A stretch of 64,000 bases of DNA from Flavobacterium endoglycinae (GTDB taxonomy: Bacteria > Bacteroidota > Bacteroidia > Flavobacteriales > Flavobacteriaceae), in assembly GCF_017352115.1 (NCBI RefSeq), contig NZ_CP071448.1, positions 3,433,001 to 3,497,000 of the forward strand, written 5' to 3'. Below are positions 24,999 through 33,652 of the stretch, in pieces (within the stretch, counting starts at the first letter, position 1; every line of letters starts with the position of its first letter). The position numbers were made by a program, and so were the translations under genes. The notes under the pieces were generated by a model, which searched no databases, was not told where the DNA came from, and saw only the letters and a program-made list of their open reading frames with translations.

Positions 24999-25709
24999 AT
25001 GATCGAAAAATATAAAAGAGAAGCCGCAAGTGACGTTGTTTACAATTTAGAATACAATTCTGAAAGACAACGTTTGATAATTCCTGAATATGGTCGTCAT
25101 TTACAAAAATTGATCGATCAGGCTACTGTAATTGAAGATGATGAAACGCGCAATAAAGCTGCAAAATACATCATTCAGGTTATGGGAAGCTTAAATCCGC
25201 ATTTGCGTGACGTTCCAGATTTTCAACATAAATTATGGGATCAGCTTTTTATAATGTCTGATTTTAAATTGAATGTTGAATCTCCATATCCAATTCCGTC
25301 AAGAGATGTATTGCAGTTAAAACCAGAGACTTTACAATATCCGCAGAATTTTCCAAAATACAGATTTTATGGTAACAATATCAAATACATGATTGATGTT
25401 GCCAATAAATGGGAGGAAGGTGAAATGAAAAATGCATTGGTAATGGTCATTGCCAATCATATGAAAAAATCTTTCCTAAGCTGGAATAAAGACACCGTAA
25501 AAGATGATGTGATTTTTGAACACTTATACGAATTGTCTGGAGGAAAAATCAACTTGCTGCACAGTACAGAAGAGCTTTTAAATACGACAGATTTAATGCG
25601 TACTAACAAACGTGTGTCAAATAAAACAGCTTCTGGCGGACAAACAAAACCGCAGAATAATAAAAACAATAAAGGCGGCCAAAAAAAGAATTTTCAAAAA
25701 AAACAATAA
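24999..25709 (+). CDS. DUF4290 family protein
   Basis: A 236-residue protein restricted to Bacteroidota. Its start VVYNLEYNSERQRLIIPEYGRHLQKLIDQA and GSLNPHLRDVPDFQHKLWDQLFIM are the DUF4290 signature. The last ~35 residues are a low-complexity basic tail (KPQNNKNNKGGQKKN), which may bind nucleic acid. It lies between DUF493 and murA, a conserved order in flavobacteria. The function is unknown. Confidence 0.9.
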   Translation: MIEKYKREAASDVVYNLEYNSERQRLIIPEYGRHLQKLIDQATVIEDDETRNKAAKYIIQVMGSLNPHLRDVPDFQHKLWDQLFIMSDFKLNVESPYPIPSRDVLQLKPETLQYPQNFPKYRFYGNNIKYMIDVANKWEEGEMKNALVMVIANHMKKSFLSWNKDTVKDDVIFEHLYELSGGKINLLHSTEELLNTTDLMRTNKRVSNKTASGGQTKPQNNKNNKGGQKKNFQKKQ

Positions 25710-25721
25710 TCAAAAGTAAAA

Positions 25722-25790
25722 AGGAGCTAAGAAGCTAAGGAACTAAGATTTAGCTTAGAACCTTAGAATCTCAGAACCTTAGAACCTAAA
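25722..25790. repeat. CTAAG-type degenerate inverted repeat before murA
   Basis: Units of the form GGAGCTAAGAAGCTAAGG and GGAACTAAG on the left face CTTAGAACCTTAGAATC and CAGAACCTTAGAACC on the right around ATTTAG. The period is about 8-10 nt. The same unit family recurs at 44644-44842. Confidence 0.65.
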
Positions 25791-25798
25791 AACAATCT

Positions 25799-27112
25799 AT
25801 GGGAATTTTTAAAATCGAAGGAGGGACACCTTTAAAAGGAGAAATTACTCCACAAGGAGCAAAAAATGAGGCGTTACAAATTTTATGTGCCGTGCTGCTG
25901 ACAGGAGAGAAAGTAAAAATTAATAACATTCCTGATATTATAGACATCAATAAATTAATCACTTTATTGGGTAATTTAGGGGTTAAAATTCAACGTAATG
26001 AGCCGGGATCAATTACATTTCAGGCAGATGAAGTTAATGTTGGATATTTAGAAACCGAAGCTTTCAAAAAAGAAGGAGGAGCACTTCGCGGTTCTATTAT
26101 GATTGTTGGACCGCTTTTGGCTCGTTTTGGAAAAGGGTATATCCCAAAACCAGGAGGAGATAAAATTGGACGTCGTAGATTAGATACTCACTTTGAAGGG
26201 TTTATTAACCTTGGAGCAAAATTTAGATATAACAGAGAAGATCACTTTTATGGAGTTGAAACTCCTGAGGAAGGTCTTCAAGGAACAGATATGCTTTTAG
26301 ATGAAGCATCTGTAACTGGAACAGCAAACATTGTAATGGCGGCTGTTTTGGCTAAAGGAAGAACTACCGTTTACAACGCTGCCTGCGAACCATATTTACA
26401 ACAATTGTGTAAAATGTTAAACTCTATGGGTGCTAAAATTACTGGAGTTGGTTCTAACTTATTGACAATTGAAGGTGTTGAAACTCTTGGAGGATGCGAG
26501 CACACGATTCTTCCAGATATGATCGAAATTGGTTCTTGGATTGGTCTTGCGGCTATGACAAAAAGCGAAATTACAATCAAAAATGTTAGCTGGGAGAATT
26601 TAGGTTTAATTCCGAACACTTTTAGAAAATTAGGTATTACAATCGAGAAACGTAATGATGATATTTACATTCCAGCTCATAAAGATGGATATGAAGTAAA
26701 AACAGATATCGATGGTTCTATCTTAACTATTGCCGATGCGCCTTGGCCAGGATTTACACCTGACTTATTAAGTATTGTTTTGGTTGTGGCAACGCAGGCA
26801 AAAGGAGATGTTTTAATTCACCAAAAAATGTTCGAAAGCCGTTTATTCTTCGTGGATAAATTAATCGATATGGGAGCAAAAATTATGTTATGTGACCCGC
26901 ACAGAGCTGTGGTAATGGGGCATAATTTCGAATCTCAATTAAAAGCAACAACAATGTCTTCTCCTGATATTCGTGCAGGGATTTCATTATTAATTGCCGC
27001 GCTTTCTGCAAAAGGAACAAGTACAATCCAAAATATCGAGCAAATCGATCGTGGATACGAGCGTATCGATGAGCGCTTAAGAGCAATTGGCGCTAAAATC
27101 GTAAGAGCTTAA
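25799..27112 (+). CDS. murA: UDP-N-acetylglucosamine 1-carboxyvinyltransferase
   Basis: A 437-residue enzyme that catalyses the first committed step of peptidoglycan synthesis, adding enolpyruvate from PEP to UDP-GlcNAc in the cytosol. It has the N-terminal GTPLKGEITPQGAKNEAL, TGTANIVMAAVLAKGRT, and the C-terminal PWPGFTPDL and SPDIRAGISLLIAAL. The active-site loop reads KPGGDKIGRRRLD with Asp121 where E. coli MurA has Cys115, the residue alkylated by fosfomycin. Enzymes with Asp here are active but fosfomycin-insensitive. It is 89 nt after the DUF4290 gene. Confidence 0.95.
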   Translation: MGIFKIEGGTPLKGEITPQGAKNEALQILCAVLLTGEKVKINNIPDIIDINKLITLLGNLGVKIQRNEPGSITFQADEVNVGYLETEAFKKEGGALRGSIMIVGPLLARFGKGYIPKPGGDKIGRRRLDTHFEGFINLGAKFRYNREDHFYGVETPEEGLQGTDMLLDEASVTGTANIVMAAVLAKGRTTVYNAACEPYLQQLCKMLNSMGAKITGVGSNLLTIEGVETLGGCEHTILPDMIEIGSWIGLAAMTKSEITIKNVSWENLGLIPNTFRKLGITIEKRNDDIYIPAHKDGYEVKTDIDGSILTIADAPWPGFTPDLLSIVLVVATQAKGDVLIHQKMFESRLFFVDKLIDMGAKIMLCDPHRAVVMGHNFESQLKATTMSSPDIRAGISLLIAALSAKGTSTIQNIEQIDRGYERIDERLRAIGAKIVRA

Positions 27113-27120
27113 TTGAAATA

Positions 27121-27181
27121 GCCACGAATTCACGAATTATTTTTAATAATTTTTGAAAATATAAATTCGTGAATTCGTGGC
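27121..27181. repeat. CACGAATTCACGAAT-family inverted repeat, copy 2
   Basis: Perfect 18-bp arms, GCCACGAATTCACGAATT (27121-27138) and AATTCGTGAATTCGTGGC (27164-27181), with a 25-nt AT-rich loop. It is directly behind murA and ends 24 nt before the next start, and could act as a 3' stabiliser or weak terminator. Confidence 0.8.
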
Positions 27182-27205
27182 GAAAAAAAAATTAATGTCC
27201 GTTAA

Positions 27206-28084
27206 ATGACAAACGAACAAAAAGCTATAAAAGCTACTATCTTTAGTATAGTTGGAAATACCTGCTTGGCCCTTGTAAAAGGTCTTGCAGGTTTTTTTGG
27301 CAATTCATATGCCTTGATTGCAGATGCGATCGAATCAACTACAGATATATTTTCGTCATTTTTGGTTTTATTCGGAATTAAATATTCGAATAAACCGGCA
27401 GATGAAAATCATCCTTATGGACACGGACGTGCAGAACCGCTGATTACGTTTTTGGTAGTTGGATTTTTAATTACTTCGGCAACTATTATTGGTTACGAAA
27501 GTATTGCGAATATTGGAACTTCACATGAGTTGCCTAAATCTTGGACATTATATGTTTTAGGTGCTATTATTATCTGGAAAGAATATTCGTTCCGATTGGT
27601 AATGAAACGAAGCCGACAAACAAACAGTAGTTCTTTAGCTGCTGATGCCTGGCATCATCGCAGCGATGCTATAACTTCGGTAGCCGCATTTATCGGTATT
27701 ACGGTTGCCTTGGTTATGGGAAAAGGCTATGAATCTGCAGATGACTGGGCAGCGCTTTTTGCGGCATTTTTCATTTTGTATAATAGTTATAAAATTTTCA
27801 GACCGGCGCTTGGTGAAATCATGGATGAAAATCTTAATGATGATTTAGTAGAAGAAATTCGTGTTGTTTCTTTGAAAGTTCCGGGAATTCTTGGAACTGA
27901 AAAATGTTACATCCGAAAAGCCGGAATGCGTTATCATGTCGATCTTCATGCTATTGTTTCGGCAAAAATTTCTGTAAAAGAAGGGCACGATCTTTCGCAT
28001 AAACTTCAAGATAAATTAAAAGAAGAAATTCCCCAATTGGGTCATGTTTTGATTCATATTGAACCAGATGATTATCATTGTTAG
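27206..28084 (+). CDS. cation diffusion facilitator (CDF) metal efflux transporter
   Basis: A 292-residue CDF family transporter with about six transmembrane helices. The metal-site helices read ADAIESTTDIFSS (TM2) and AADAWHHRSDAITS (TM5); NHPYGHGRAEPL-like HPYGHGR follows TM2. The C-terminal cytoplasmic domain (PGILGTEKCYIRKAG, HVLIHIEPDDYHC) is the dimerisation and metal-sensing ferredoxin-like fold. It exports Zn, Fe, Mn or similar by proton antiport; the exact metal is not readable. It is convergent with the DUF5686 gene through a long nested repeat. Confidence 0.92.
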   Translation: MTNEQKAIKATIFSIVGNTCLALVKGLAGFFGNSYALIADAIESTTDIFSSFLVLFGIKYSNKPADENHPYGHGRAEPLITFLVVGFLITSATIIGYESIANIGTSHELPKSWTLYVLGAIIIWKEYSFRLVMKRSRQTNSSSLAADAWHHRSDAITSVAAFIGITVALVMGKGYESADDWAALFAAFFILYNSYKIFRPALGEIMDENLNDDLVEEIRVVSLKVPGILGTEKCYIRKAGMRYHVDLHAIVSAKISVKEGHDLSHKLQDKLKEEIPQLGHVLIHIEPDDYHC

Positions 28085-28325
28085 AGGTTCAAAGGAACAA
28101 AGTGACAAAGGTTCTGAGGTGATAAGAAACAAAGTTTTTTTTTCTATTGAAGATCATATTTTTGTCAGGCTTAGCGAAGTCGAAGCACGCACAAAGAGAA
28201 TCAAAAAAATATCCGCTTAAATCTGTAAAATCTGCGTGAAATCAGACATAAAGATTTAAGCGGATATTTTTTTATAAGGCAGTAATAACTTTGAACCTTT
28301 GTGCCTTTGTTACTTTGAACCTCTA
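28082..28325. repeat. nested inverted repeats anchored at two stop codons
   Basis: Outer arms: TAGAGGTTCAAAG at 28082-28094 starts at the CDF stop codon TAG and continues in AACAAAG/ACAAAGG units. Its inverted counterpart ends at 28325 and contains the TAG stop of the convergent DUF5686 gene; over 33 nt the arms differ at only three positions. Inner arms: a perfect 22-bp inverted repeat at 28203-28224 / 28252-28273 with core ATATCCGCTTAAATCT. Between them at 28171-28186 is TTAGCGAAGTCGAAGC, a dispersed motif also found near 58900. Confidence 0.8.
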
Positions 28326-30812
28326 ATCTAATACATTTAAAATCTTCAATCCAAACACAACGCCATTTTGTTGTACGCCAGCTTGGTAAGAATGCACATA
28401 ATCAATTCTGAAAAGTTTAAATTTTCCGAAACCTAAATTGTCTAAACCAACTGTAAATTCAGAATAAGGTTTTCTGTCTGGAATAGCCAAAGAATGAAAT
28501 CCAATATTCATGGTCGATTTTAAAAGGTTCAAAAGCGGAATTTTATTCATGATATAACCCATGTCATTGTGCTCTAAATGCATTTCAAAATAACGGTCAT
28601 TTGTACTATTAGTATAATAAGGCATTAAATTAAAAACATTCAAATATCGGTCAGTTGTTCCAATATGAGTTTGGTTTCCATTAAAGTGTCGGTAATCTAT
28701 AAACGAGATATTTTCAGCATTAAAGAATTTACCCGCTTTAAGATTCATTCCTAAAACACCTTTATTGTCTAATTTTAAGTCATACTGAACGGCAGCGCCA
28801 ATTCTTTCAAATTCATATTTTTTTTCGCTGGCTGCAAATGCTTTTTCAAAAGCCAGAAAGATTGTCGGATATTTTTCGTCTTTAAAATTATACCTTCCGT
28901 CAGGTCTTGAAATGTATTTGTTTCCAAAATTAATTCGGGCATTTAAACCAGCCTTTATCAAATGATGAGGATCAAATGCAGGAGTATTGAAATCATTCGG
29001 CGCAAGCGGATTATTAGAAGAATAAATGTCGTCTCTTTTAAAGAAAGAATAATCAGTTGTATTAAAAAGCGGTTTTCGCTGTTCATATCCCAATTTTGCA
29101 TTCAGATTAATTCCGTTTGCGATATCTTGCGTATAACTGATTTGAGTAAATTCAAGGTTGTACAATTTCATATAATTATCTTTAAAAAATAAAGAACTTA
29201 TAGAATTGACAAATTTTGTAATTGGTTCTGCGCTATTGAATTGAGCTGTTTTTGTTCCGCCCGAAACATAAATTGTTGCGTAGTTGATATTGTTAAAGCG
29301 ATGACTGAATTCGCCAATAACACGCAAACGCTCATCTGAAAAACCATAATTAAATGTGGTGCTTAAAGATGTTGTTTTTCCGTTTTCTTCATTCCATTTT
29401 TTAAAAGAAAAACCAGAATCCAAATTAAAACCCTGAACGGTATTAAAACTCAAAGAGGTCAGATTTAATAATCCGTCGTATTTAAAAGAGTATTTTTTAA
29501 AAGTGTTCTTGTAATCATAACCTCGAAGAATGTCCCAAACTTTAAATTTATTGTTTTTAGCATCAATTGAATCTGTATATTTTTTAGATTTTCGAATGAT
29601 CTGCAGACTATCTTTTTTAGTATAATCTGTACTTTCTTCAAGTGTTAAAGGTATCGGACGGATTTCATTCCAGAAAGCGTTGTCTTTTTTATTGGCATTT
29701 AAATCAAAAGCTACGATTTCGTTTCCAAATGTTTTTTTAGAAAATGAATCTGGAAATTCATAATTCGAATACACATAATTAAACTGCCCTGAAAATTTTA
29801 CACCAAAACCTCCAGCATTAAAAGAAAGTGTCTGTGCATTTTTTGACCAGATTTTGTTTTCGGCATTATAACTGAAGCTTTGTTTTAGGTTCATTACTTC
29901 AGTAAATTCATTTTTCACTCGATACCCTTTGATATCTACATCCAAGGCATAAATAGCAAAACTGTCATCGACTATATAAATATAACCTTCAACAACAGGT
30001 TCCTTGTCGCGTTTTGGAATAACTTTAATTTTATAAATCTGATGTTTATTATCATCATAAAAACTTCCTTCGAGTTTGTATTTGTAGTAATTAAAAGCAT
30101 TGCTGGCAATTGGAGAAATTAGATTTACATCAAATTCTAACGTGTTATCGTAAAAATCATAAGTTGATAATGCAGCTGTATTATAGCTGAAGCCATTATT
30201 GTTTCCTGATATTTTAGAAGCAATAATTGTTTCTTTTAGTTTATCGGGTTTCTGGAATGAAATTTTTGAAAGGGTTTCGGATAAATATAAAATTCCAGTT
30301 CCGGTAGAATCTAAATTGGAAGATAAATCAGGACCGAGATCGATTTTCTGGCCGAGGATTTTTTTAGGTAAATCTTTTACTTTCAAAATTCCTTTTGAAT
30401 AGAAATCTGCTGTAAACCGCGATGTTTTCTCAGAATTTTCTTTTCTGTTGGCAATGGCACTTTTAATAATGGCATTTGCAGGATTATTTTTGGGATCAAT
30501 AACAACTTCATTTAATGAAAAGCTTTCTTCCTGCATTTTTATATCCAAAGTCAAGTTTTTTGAATCTGGAGAAACTGTTATTTTTTGAGTTTTGAATCCA
30601 AGATATTGAAAAACGATTTTATTCTTTCCTATTTCTTTTACCTGTAATTGATACTGACCTTGTTCATTTGAAGTAGTTCCTCTATAAGTTCCTTCTTCAA
30701 AAACAGAAACAAATGGCAGTGGATTTCCTTTCTCATCAGTAATTGTGCCTTTGATTTGAGCAGAACTGAAAACTGAAAAAAGTAATAGGGCAGATAAAAT
30801 AATGTTTTTCAT
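28323..30812 (-). CDS. DUF5686 / carboxypeptidase-regulatory-like outer-membrane protein
   Basis: An 829-residue protein. After a signal peptide (MKNIILSALLLFSVFSSA) comes a carboxypeptidase-regulatory-like beta-sandwich at about 20-105 (GTITDEKGNPLPFVSVFEEGTYRGTTSN). A long DUF5686 region follows (NPANAIIKSAIANRKEN, FTADFYSKG) and ends as a predicted outer-membrane beta-barrel. There is no plug domain, so it is not a TonB-dependent receptor. The family is abundant in Bacteroidota and its role is unknown. Confidence 0.88.
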   Translation of the reverse strand: MKNIILSALLLFSVFSSAQIKGTITDEKGNPLPFVSVFEEGTYRGTTSNEQGQYQLQVKEIGKNKIVFQYLGFKTQKITVSPDSKNLTLDIKMQEESFSLNEVVIDPKNNPANAIIKSAIANRKENSEKTSRFTADFYSKGILKVKDLPKKILGQKIDLGPDLSSNLDSTGTGILYLSETLSKISFQKPDKLKETIIASKISGNNNGFSYNTAALSTYDFYDNTLEFDVNLISPIASNAFNYYKYKLEGSFYDDNKHQIYKIKVIPKRDKEPVVEGYIYIVDDSFAIYALDVDIKGYRVKNEFTEVMNLKQSFSYNAENKIWSKNAQTLSFNAGGFGVKFSGQFNYVYSNYEFPDSFSKKTFGNEIVAFDLNANKKDNAFWNEIRPIPLTLEESTDYTKKDSLQIIRKSKKYTDSIDAKNNKFKVWDILRGYDYKNTFKKYSFKYDGLLNLTSLSFNTVQGFNLDSGFSFKKWNEENGKTTSLSTTFNYGFSDERLRVIGEFSHRFNNINYATIYVSGGTKTAQFNSAEPITKFVNSISSLFFKDNYMKLYNLEFTQISYTQDIANGINLNAKLGYEQRKPLFNTTDYSFFKRDDIYSSNNPLAPNDFNTPAFDPHHLIKAGLNARINFGNKYISRPDGRYNFKDEKYPTIFLAFEKAFAASEKKYEFERIGAAVQYDLKLDNKGVLGMNLKAGKFFNAENISFIDYRHFNGNQTHIGTTDRYLNVFNLMPYYTNSTNDRYFEMHLEHNDMGYIMNKIPLLNLLKSTMNIGFHSLAIPDRKPYSEFTVGLDNLGFGKFKLFRIDYVHSYQAGVQQNGVVFGLKILNVLD

Positions 30813-30829
30813 GTAAGTGGTTTCTCTTA

Positions 30830-30837
30830 CAAAAATA
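30830..30837 (-). promoter_or_regulatory. -7 promoter box for DUF5686 gene
   Basis: The minus strand reads TATTTTTG, matching TAnnTTTG, 17 nt upstream of the ATG. AT-rich context keeps confidence low. Confidence 0.35.
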
Positions 30838-30881
30838 AAACAACTCGAAAATGAGCTTATTAATAATTTGTTAAATAACGC

Positions 30882-31295
30882 TTATAGGAAAGACTGAATT
30901 GCAAGTTCGTAGCTTTTTAATCCGAAACCTAAAATAACGCCTTTTGCATTTCCTGATAAATAAGATTGATGTCTGAAACTTTCGCGTGCGTATGTATTCG
31001 AAATATGCACTTCAATAACTGGAGTGGTTACGGCTTTTATAGCATCGCCCAAACCTATAGAAGTGTGTGTGTAAGCACCTGCATTTAAAATAATTCCGTC
31101 AAACGTAAAACCGCATTCCTGAACTTTTCCAATCAATTCGCCTTCGATATTACTTTGATAGTAAGAAAGTTCGATGTTTGGGAATTTCTCTTTTAAAATT
31201 TCAAAGTAATCTTCAAAAGTCTGGCTTCCATAAACTTCAGGTTCACGTTTTCCTAAAAGATTCAAATTTGGCCCGTTGATAATGCAGATTTTCAT
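30882..31295 (-). CDS. aroQ: type II 3-dehydroquinate dehydratase
   Basis: A 137-residue shikimate-pathway enzyme that dehydrates 3-dehydroquinate. The type II signature is complete: GPNLNLLGKREPEVYGSQT with the catalytic Arg and Tyr, NAGAYTHTSIGLGDAI, the His of EVHISN and the closing ARESFRHQSYLSG. It is a dodecameric cytosolic enzyme in the family. It is a single gene with no obvious operon partner. Confidence 0.96.
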   Translation of the reverse strand: MKICIINGPNLNLLGKREPEVYGSQTFEDYFEILKEKFPNIELSYYQSNIEGELIGKVQECGFTFDGIILNAGAYTHTSIGLGDAIKAVTTPVIEVHISNTYARESFRHQSYLSGNAKGVILGFGLKSYELAIQSFL

Positions 31296-31371
31296 GAGTA
31301 ATTAAGTTTTTAAATTAAGCTGATGTGAATGCATTTTACAATAATCATTTCACAATTAAGTGTAAAAATAA

Positions 31372-31403
31372 AAAAACCGCTCCAAATAAATAGAGCGGTT
31401 TTT
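31372..31403 (-). terminator. intrinsic terminator after PorT-like gene
   Basis: Stem AAAACCGCTC / GAGCGGTTTT with a 10-nt loop, 20 nt past the porin-family stop on the minus strand. Confidence 0.85.
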
Positions 31404-31423
31404 GTAAAAGTATGTGATATATT

Positions 31424-31984
31424 TTAGAACATGTATCCAGCTGAAAGTTGGAATACAGAGTTTTTAAAATCAGCTTCTTTTGAAACTTCAGTCAAACCTA
31501 TTCCGTAACGAGCTTGAACAAAAAGACCTCCAACAACTTTTAATCCTAGACCTGCATTAAGCGAGAAATCAAATGTTTTTGGATCTGCAGCATCAAATTC
31601 TTTTTTATTGCTTACAAGAAATGAGGCTTGTGGACCAAGTTCTAAGCTAAGAGATTTTGTCATGTAGATTTTTGCCATAACAGGAATTGCAATGTATCCT
31701 AACTCGTTTTTAAAATCCTGTACAGCACTTTTGTATTCTGCACCTTGTGTAGTGTACAAAAGCTCTGGCTGAATAGAGAATTTTTCTAATAACTTAAGTT
31801 CTGCGACTAAACCACCGTGGTAGCTAGTGATACCTTTTTTATCAACAGAGATTCCGTCGAAGCTGGAACCGCCTGTTTGGTTAGCAAAGTTAACCCCGGC
31901 TTTTACCCCGATTTGTACAAACTGTGCTTGGATTGTAGCTGTTGTTGCAATGAACAGTACAGCTGCTAAAAGTATTTTTTTCAT
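31424..31984 (-). CDS. PorT-like outer-membrane beta-barrel protein
   Basis: A 186-residue barrel with a Sec signal (MKKILLAAVLFIATTATIQA). VQIGVKAGVNFANQTGG starts the domain and FSIQPELLYTTQGAEYKS, LELGPQASFLVS and FVQARYGIGLTEVS follow, the pattern of the OMP_b-brl_2/PorT-like family. It is paralogous to the genes at 33019 and 33710 and divergent from the barrel gene at 32262. The role is unknown; members are small 8-strand barrels. Confidence 0.9.
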   Translation of the reverse strand: MKKILLAAVLFIATTATIQAQFVQIGVKAGVNFANQTGGSSFDGISVDKKGITSYHGGLVAELKLLEKFSIQPELLYTTQGAEYKSAVQDFKNELGYIAIPVMAKIYMTKSLSLELGPQASFLVSNKKEFDAADPKTFDFSLNAGLGLKVVGGLFVQARYGIGLTEVSKEADFKNSVFQLSAGYMF

Positions 31985-32027
31985 ACAAAAATGTTTTTTA
32001 GTGTTTGGTATTAATTATTCTATGATT

Positions 32028-32035
32028 CAAAACTA
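32028..32035 (-). promoter_or_regulatory. -7 promoter box for PorT-like gene
   Basis: The minus strand reads TAGTTTTG, exact consensus, 43 nt upstream of the ATG. Confidence 0.5.
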
Positions 32036-32098
32036 CATTTTTTAGAATTTATTGTTTTATATAAGACATAATAAAATTATTAAAATTCTCACTTTTTC

Positions 32099-32221
32099 AT
32101 GTCTTACAGGGCTTCAGAAGCATGGTTGCTTGTTAAATATTTGAAAATCAACGCTTTTATTGTAGTGCAATTCTGTCTTATTTTAATATTTTCTGCACTT
32201 ATTGGGGCTGTTTTCTTGTAA
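32099..32221 (+). CDS. possible 40-residue membrane peptide
   Basis: A short reading frame starting MSYRASEAWLLVKYLKIN, followed by a continuous hydrophobic segment of about 20 residues (FIVVQFCLILIFSALIGAVF). It would make a single transmembrane helix. It sits in the divergent gap between two barrel genes. The promoter-like TACTTTTG of the next gene lies after it, so no promoter of its own is evident. It may be chance. Confidence 0.2.
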   Translation: MSYRASEAWLLVKYLKINAFIVVQFCLILIFSALIGAVFL

Positions 32222-32230
32222 GTATAAAAC

Positions 32231-32238
32231 TACTTTTG
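32231..32238 (+). promoter_or_regulatory. -7 promoter box for outer-membrane barrel gene
   Basis: TACTTTTG, exact TAnnTTTG, 23 nt upstream of the ATG at 32262. This supports that start over the earlier in-frame ATG at 32202. Confidence 0.5.
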
Positions 32239-32261
32239 GCATCGTAATTAAAAATAAAATC

Positions 32262-32822
32262 ATGAAAAAAATTTTTTTAACTGCTATTGCAGTATTTGGT
32301 TTTGCATTTGCTAATGCACAAACAACTGGGTTTTCAAAAGGAGATGCATTTATTTCTGGTGCTTTAAATGTACATTCAACAAAAGAGGGAGATGCTAAAG
32401 CTAATGGTTTTATAATTGAACCAAGAGTAGGTTACTTTGTGTCTGAAAATATTGCAATTGGAGCAAAATTAGGTTTTGGAACCACAAAAATTGGTGAAGA
32501 CAAAACCAATAATTTTACAGCTGGGGCATTTGGTAGATACTATTTCACTCCTGCATCTCAGTTCTCTGTGTATGGTCAGGCTGGTATTGATTTTACTACC
32601 TTGAAAGAAAAACCAAGCGATTTTAAATCAAACGAGTTTGGAGCGAATGTTGGTTTAGGTTTAAGCTATTTCTTATCAAACCATTTTGCAATCGAAGCTA
32701 CTTGGCTTGGTTTAGGATATAGTGTTAACAACAACGGAGGTCATGGTGCTGATAAAACTAACAGTTTTAACTTTGGAACTGATTTAAGAGCCGTAACTTT
32801 TGGAGTTGTTTACAAATTCTAG
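32262..32822 (+). CDS. small outer-membrane beta-barrel protein
   Basis: A 186-residue barrel with signal peptide MKKIFLTAIAVFGFAFANAQ, then GFSKGDAFISGALNVHS, IEPRVGYFVSENIAIGAKLGFG and AFGRYYFTPASQFSVYGQAGIDF, ending in AVTFGVVYKF with a C-terminal Phe. It fits the OMP beta-barrel (OmpW/Ail-like) group and differs from the three PorT-like neighbours in its strand pattern. The start is set by the signal peptide. A terminator follows. Confidence 0.87.
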   Translation: MKKIFLTAIAVFGFAFANAQTTGFSKGDAFISGALNVHSTKEGDAKANGFIIEPRVGYFVSENIAIGAKLGFGTTKIGEDKTNNFTAGAFGRYYFTPASQFSVYGQAGIDFTTLKEKPSDFKSNEFGANVGLGLSYFLSNHFAIEATWLGLGYSVNNNGGHGADKTNSFNFGTDLRAVTFGVVYKF

Positions 32823-32846
32823 GGTTAAAAAAAATTTAGTTAATTA

Positions 32847-32880
32847 GAAAGGCTCTTTTCGTTTGAAAAGGGCTTTTTTA
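32847..32880 (+). terminator. intrinsic terminator
   Basis: AAAGGCTCTTTTC / GAAAAGGGCTTTT with loop GTTT and a T-run, 26 nt past the barrel stop. One mismatch lies in the stem. Confidence 0.8.
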
Positions 32881-32970
32881 TTTTCTTTTTACATTCATTA
32901 TCGATCACATTAAGCTTCTTATTACTACTTTTTTTGTTAAATAAAAATAATTTTTTATGAAGAATATTTT

Positions 32971-32978
32971 TATATTTG
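32971..32978 (+). promoter_or_regulatory. -7 promoter box for PorT-like gene 2
   Basis: TATATTTG, exact consensus, 40 nt upstream of the ATG at 33019. Confidence 0.5.
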
Positions 32979-33018
32979 ATTACTGAATATCAAAATTTAA
33001 CCCAAAAAAAGAAATGAC

Positions 33019-33594
33019 ATGAAGAAAATTATTTTATTAGCAATTGCTATTTTGGCATTTGGTTTTGCAAACGCACAACAAACAAGATTTGGAGTAAAAG
33101 GTGGTCTTAACATCACAAGTTTTAGTGGAGATAATGATTCTGAAGCTTTAGTTGGTTTTCAACTAGGAGGTTTTGCTGAAATTAAAATTATAGAGAGATT
33201 GGCTATTCAACCTGAACTTTTGTTCTCTACACAAGGAGCAAAATTTAACAGAATTGGAAATAATAATGACATTGATCTTAAAATGAATTACATAAATATT
33301 CCAGTATTGGCAAAGTTTTATGTAACTAAAAAATTTACTGTTGAAGCAGGTCCACAGTTAGGATTTCTTGTTTCTGCAAAAAGTGACGGTACCGATGTTA
33401 AAGATGCTTACAAATCTGTAGATCTTGGTTTTAATTTTGGTGCTGGATTTAATATTACTGATAATTTTTCTGTTGGGGCAAGATATACAGTAGGTTTGTC
33501 AAATGTTGGCGATTATGATACAGATGATGTGGACCAATATTTAGATAGTCCAAAGAATAGCGTATTTGCCATCTATGCAGCTTATAAATTCTAA
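33019..33594 (+). CDS. PorT-like outer-membrane beta-barrel protein
   Basis: A 191-residue barrel: signal peptide MKKIILLAIAILAFGFANAQ, then RFGVKGGLNITSFSGDNDS, LAIQPELLFSTQGAKFN, FTVEAGPQLGFLVSAK and FSVGARYTVGLSNVGD. It aligns along its length with the products at 31424 and 33710 (shared QPELL-STQG and EAGPQ-GFL motifs), so these are duplicates. It is in tandem with the 33710 gene, but each has its own promoter and terminator. The function is unknown. Confidence 0.9.
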   Translation: MKKIILLAIAILAFGFANAQQTRFGVKGGLNITSFSGDNDSEALVGFQLGGFAEIKIIERLAIQPELLFSTQGAKFNRIGNNNDIDLKMNYINIPVLAKFYVTKKFTVEAGPQLGFLVSAKSDGTDVKDAYKSVDLGFNFGAGFNITDNFSVGARYTVGLSNVGDYDTDDVDQYLDSPKNSVFAIYAAYKF

Positions 33595-33617
33595 TTTCAA
33601 TATTTTTAAAATAATTT

Positions 33618-33647
33618 AAACCTTCCAAATTTGGAAGGTTTTTTTAG
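33618..33647 (+). terminator. intrinsic terminator
   Basis: AAACCTTCC / GGAAGGTTT with a 6-nt loop and T-run, 24 nt after the stop. It is nearly the same stem as the terminator at 34356-34386. Confidence 0.85.
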
Positions 33648-33652
33648 TGCCT

